From: Kiritimatiellia bacterium
GTDB lineage: Bacteria; Verrucomicrobiota; Kiritimatiellia; RFP12; UBA3636
Assembly (NCBI GenBank): GCA_017476965.1
Contig: JAFUXX010000099.1
Location: 1-6,336, forward strand
DNA: 6,336 nucleotides
Direction of reading: 5' to 3'
The notes beneath the pieces are model-generated. The model was given only the letters and a program-made list of their open reading frames with translations, made no database searches and was not told where the DNA came from. Below, piece by piece: positions 1 through 6,336 of this stretch (position 1 is the first letter of the stretch; every line of letters begins with the position of its first letter). Both the position numbers and the translations under genes were made by a program.

Positions 1-2962
<2,962 letters not shown>

Positions 2963-2973
2963 GGCTGGGAGAA

Positions 2974-3001
2974 AGAGTAGCACAACCGCCCCTGCAATCA
3001 A
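2974..3001 (-). promoter_or_regulatory. Candidate promoter of the GH109 gene
   Basis: On the minus strand TTGATT (3001-2996) is separated by 16 nt from TACTCT (2979-2974), and the -10 is preceded by TGC, giving an extended -10 arrangement. Each hexamer matches consensus at four positions. The -10 ends 11 nt before the ATG at 2962, so the mRNA leader would be only about 4-6 nt. It lies in the 67 nt gap after the thioesterase stop. If used, the alternative GTG start at 2983 would be upstream of the transcript start. Confidence 0.4.
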
Positions 3002-3029
3002 GGAGGCGGGCGGCAAAAGGATGTTGCGT

Positions 3030-3449
3030 TTAGTGCAAAGGCGCCGCGCACTCGCGCAACCAGTCCGGCAGGCGGGCGGGGCGGCGCGACGCGGCGTCCA
3101 CGCACGCATGGACCGTCCATCCCGAGGCGAGGAGCTTGCCGTCGCGCGAGACGGCGCACGCGACCTTGCAGCGGGCCGATCCGGTTTCGGCGAGCCACGC
3201 GGCGACGTCGAGCATGTCGTCGTAGAAAGCGGGGCGGCGGTAGTCCACGTGCGCCTCGACGACGGGGAGCATGAGGCCGTCCTTTTCCATCTGGGCGTAC
3301 GAGGGCCCCATGGCGCGCATGAGTTCGTTGCGGGCGCGCTCGAAGAGCGTCAGGTAGTTGCCGTAGTAGACGACGCCCATGCGGTCGGTGTCCGCATACG
3401 GCACCCGGTACCGGGTGACCACGGCGTTTTCCGGTATTGTCGTTTCCAT
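3030..3449 (-). CDS. YbgC/FadM-type hotdog-fold acyl-CoA thioesterase
   Basis: A 139-residue protein of the 4-hydroxybenzoyl-CoA thioesterase (hotdog) superfamily, which hydrolyses acyl-CoA thioesters in the cytoplasm. The length matches the family (about 130-150). The signature is YADTDRMGVVYYGNYL at residues 18-33, with Asp22 in the place of the catalytic aspartate of YbgC. It is followed by the helix LFERARNELMR and the strand VEAHVDYRRPAFYDDML, which resembles VEYYAPARLDDML of E. coli YbgC. The histidine of the E. coli VVYH motif is a tyrosine here (Tyr29), a change common in the wider family. The native substrate cannot be read from the sequence. YbgC usually accompanies tol-pal genes, but none are seen here. 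The ATG at 3449 leaves the normal few residues before the first strand, and its Shine-Dalgarno is weak (GGA about 12 nt upstream). The 123 nt upstream gap contains the enolase terminator and a 6 bp hairpin (3461-3475). I see no clear promoter there. Confidence 0.88.
   Translation of the reverse strand: METTIPENAVVTRYRVPYADTDRMGVVYYGNYLTLFERARNELMRAMGPSYAQMEKDGLMLPVVEAHVDYRRPAFYDDMLDVAAWLAETGSARCKVACAVSRDGKLLASGWTVHACVDAASRRPARLPDWLRECAAPLH
3402..3417. repeat. 16 bp perfect palindrome inside the thioesterase gene
   Basis: The sequence CACCCGGTACCGGGTG is identical on both strands and is centred on GGTACC. It encodes part of the N-terminal strand (T-R-Y-R-V) of the thioesterase, about 35-45 nt into the gene. 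It could fold as a hairpin in the mRNA or bind a dimeric protein. Chance in GC-rich coding sequence is also a fair explanation. Confidence 0.5.
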
Positions 3450-3509
3450 GGCGCTTGGTTCCGCGCGGCGCGCGGCCTTTGGGTCTGTGTTTGTCGGGGC
3501 GGGGCGGGG

Positions 3510-3551
3510 AAAAAAGCCGCGGCGGCGGAGCGATCTCCGCCGCCGCGGCTT
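3510..3551 (-). terminator. Strong intrinsic terminator of enolase
   Basis: A perfect 17 bp stem pairs 3514-3530 with 3535-3551 around the 4 nt loop ATCG (minus strand). The last two stem pairs merge into a run of six T on the minus strand (3515-3510). The stem begins 21 nt past the enolase stop codon. This is a textbook factor-independent terminator and should separate enolase from the thioesterase downstream. Confidence 0.93.
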
Positions 3552-3572
3552 CGCGGTGCCGCGGGCGGATCC

Positions 3573-4976
<1,404 letters not shown>

Positions 4977-6209
4977 CTATGCCGCCTCGCGGCGGGCCGG
5001 GGCGGGTTTCGGGACCGTCAGGGCGAAGGCGCTGTTGGCGAGGGCCATCGCGGCGGCGAAGGCGAACAGCACGCCGGGGCCCCAGCGGTCGAAAACGAAT
5101 CCGCCGACGAGCGCGAACGCGACGGTGACGACGTGGTTGACCGATATGCCCGAGGTGAGCGTGGCGGTGAGCTCTTCCTGCGAATCGGCTAGCGTGCGCG
5201 CGTAGAGGTTCGTCGCCATCGACGCGTTGGAGAGCACGGCGTCGAGCACGTAGTTCACGCACACCACGACCGTGGCGACGGGCAGGGAGAACATGTCGCG
5301 GGCGTATCCGTAGAGCAGGCACACGAAGAACAGGACGACGGTGTCCCATATCATCACGTTGCGGTAGCCCCAGCGGTCGACGAGCCTGCCGATGAGCCGC
5401 CCGCCCCAGATCGCGGTGAGCAGCGCGGACAGCGCGAAGAGCGCCGCGACGCGCTGCGTCGGCATGCGGTAGATCTTCACGAGGACGAACGGGCCGAACG
5501 TGAAGAACACCTGCTTGCGCGCGCCGTAGAAGAGCTCCAGCACGTAGAAGCGCCAGTACTTGCGGCGGAAGAAGAACGACGGGCGGGCCCTGCCGGCGAG
5601 GCCGGGTTCGCGCACGGCCGACGCGACGCCGAGGCTTGCCGCTATGAGCAGCGCGACGATCGCGAACACGGTCGAGTACAGGACGCGCGCGTTGCCGGGC
5701 CCGACGATCCGCGCCCCGAAGAAGAAGACCGCGGCGACCGCGAGCGATCCGGCCACGTTTCCGGCCCCGATCGCGCCGGTCACTATGCCGAGAGATTCGC
5801 CGCTGCGCCCTTCCTTGGCGATCGAGAGCGCGATCGACTGGCGCACGGGCATGACGAGGTGTTCGCCGAGCGCCCACAAGACCACGATCGGCACGACGCC
5901 CGCGAACGGGACGGGGACGAGCAGCAGGAGCGCCGCCGCGAGCGAGCAGGCTGTGCCGAGGCGCAGCACCTTCCAGTCCGACATCCCGTGCAGCGCGGCG
6001 AGTATGGCGACGAGCATGACGCCCGGAGTTTCGCGCAGGAACTCCAGCAGGCCGCGCTGGAGCCCGGAAATACCGTACAACTCCACGAGGAAGTTGTTGA
6101 ACACCGCGCCGAAGCAACCCATGCCGACGCCCCACACGAGGATGCTCGCGAAGAATGCGCCGGCGCCGGAACCGGGGCGGCAGACGTTGCCGTAGGAAGG
6201 AATTTTCAC
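4977..6209 (-). CDS. Major facilitator superfamily (MFS) transporter, substrate unknown
   Basis: A 410-residue inner-membrane protein with about 12 hydrophobic helices (roughly residues 18-40, 60-74, 82-100, 103-118, 140-164, 176-197, 220-245, 253-272, 286-303, 308-330, 350-373 and 378-398). A basic central loop (about 198-218, rich in Arg) divides the halves. In the second half, GRLIGRLVDRWGYR (270-283) after helix 8 matches the loop 8-9 copy of the MFS motif A. The first-half copy is poorly conserved (HGMSDWKVLRLG). The C-terminus is short and basic. The substrate cannot be inferred and the neighbours give no hint. The start is a GTG at 6209; a TAGTAT box ends 8 nt before it and there is no Shine-Dalgarno. 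The gene ends just before the enolase promoter with no clear intrinsic terminator between them, so some read-through into eno is possible. Confidence 0.88.
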   Translation of the reverse strand: MKIPSYGNVCRPGSGAGAFFASILVWGVGMGCFGAVFNNFLVELYGISGLQRGLLEFLRETPGVMLVAILAALHGMSDWKVLRLGTACSLAAALLLLVPVPFAGVVPIVVLWALGEHLVMPVRQSIALSIAKEGRSGESLGIVTGAIGAGNVAGSLAVAAVFFFGARIVGPGNARVLYSTVFAIVALLIAASLGVASAVREPGLAGRARPSFFFRRKYWRFYVLELFYGARKQVFFTFGPFVLVKIYRMPTQRVAALFALSALLTAIWGGRLIGRLVDRWGYRNVMIWDTVVLFFVCLLYGYARDMFSLPVATVVVCVNYVLDAVLSNASMATNLYARTLADSQEELTATLTSGISVNHVVTVAFALVGGFVFDRWGPGVLFAFAAAMALANSAFALTVPKPAPARREAA

Positions 6210-6217
6210 GGGCGCGG

Positions 6218-6246
6218 ATACTATCGCAACGCCATGCGTGCGGCAA
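6218..6246 (-). promoter_or_regulatory. Candidate promoter of the MFS gene
   Basis: On the minus strand TTGCCG (6246-6241) and TAGTAT (6223-6218) are separated by 17 nt, each matching consensus at four positions. A shifted reading, TGC GATAGT (6228-6220), is an alternative extended -10. Either way the box ends 8-10 nt before the GTG start, implying little or no mRNA leader. Confidence 0.4.
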
Positions 6247-6267
6247 GGCCGCGCGCGCCGCCAGCCG

Positions 6268-6336
6268 TCAGCGGCGCGGATTGTTGCCGACGCCGATCCG
6301 GAAGCCGCCGCCGTTGCCGCCGCCGGGTCCGGCGGA
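6268..6336 (-). CDS. C-terminal end of a glycine-rich protein (partial)
   Basis: The minus strand is open from the right edge to a TGA at 6268-6270, encoding 22 residues. They are glycine-rich (GPGGGNGGG) and end in FRIGVGNNPRR. The codons are G/C-ending, as in the neighbours, and the stop leaves a 58 nt gap before the MFS start, a normal spacing. No family can be assigned from so short a tail, and a 66 nt open stretch in GC-rich DNA could be chance. Between this stop and the MFS gene there is only a weak 5 bp hairpin (6240-6252) without a T tract. Confidence 0.4.
   Translation of the reverse strand, partial: SAGPGGGNGGGFRIGVGNNPRR

Noticed and set aside
2963..3001. A signal peptide on the GH109 enzyme
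   Set aside because: The upstream hydrophobic run is in frame, but it lacks a convincing start with a basic N-region at the right distance and has no clear cleavage site before the Rossmann strand. The same bases are better explained as spacer and promoter.
3461..3475. Hairpin in the thioesterase leader as a regulatory element
   Set aside because: It is only a 6 bp stem made of CG repeats in very GC-rich DNA, without a partner structure or T tract.

Overview
All confidently supported genes in this 6.3 kb window lie on the minus strand of a GC-rich bacterial chromosome. In transcription order, from high to low coordinates, they are: the last 22 codons of a glycine-rich protein (weak call), a major facilitator superfamily (MFS) transporter, enolase, a YbgC/FadM-type hotdog thioesterase, a GH109-type NAD-dependent alpha-N-acetylgalactosaminidase of the Gfo/Idh/MocA superfamily, and NAD-dependent DNA ligase LigA, which is cut by the left window edge. 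The strong G/C third-position bias produces many long open frames on the opposite strand and in other frames. These are shadows and are not annotated.

The organism is a GC-rich bacterium. Enolase, LigA and YbgC are housekeeping genes and say little about lineage. A GH109 enzyme with its LYPTH and GHGGMD motifs is typical of Bacteroidota and of the Planctomycetota-Verrucomicrobiota-Lentisphaerota (PVC) group, often in gut or other glycan-rich habitats. High GC together with this enzyme makes a PVC-type (Verrucomicrobiota, Kiritimatiellota or Lentisphaerota) bacterium my best guess. That is an inference from family knowledge, not a measured placement.

Layout: 6268-6336 holds the tail of an upstream gene. 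4977-6209 is the 12-helix MFS protein with a GTG start. 3573-4871 is a complete 432-residue enolase with its own promoter, a hairpin-bearing leader, a Shine-Dalgarno site and a very strong intrinsic terminator (3510-3551). 3030-3449 is the thioesterase. 1688-2962 is the GH109 enzyme with its own candidate promoter and an intrinsic terminator (1609-1644). 1-1563 is LigA without its C-terminal part. The genes look like a row of mostly separate transcription units rather than one operon. Only the thioesterase and GH109 might share a transcript, because no terminator is visible between them.

The functions do not form an obvious pathway. The window looks like ordinary chromosomal core with one glycan-degrading enzyme among housekeeping genes, and I found no defence system, mobile element, CRISPR array or RNA gene. 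The most interesting signals are that ligA, GH109 and the MFS gene each have a -10-like box ending only 7 to 11 nt before the start codon and no clear Shine-Dalgarno site, which suggests leaderless mRNAs, and that LigA carries an alanine/proline-rich low-complexity stretch where its helix-hairpin-helix domain should continue.
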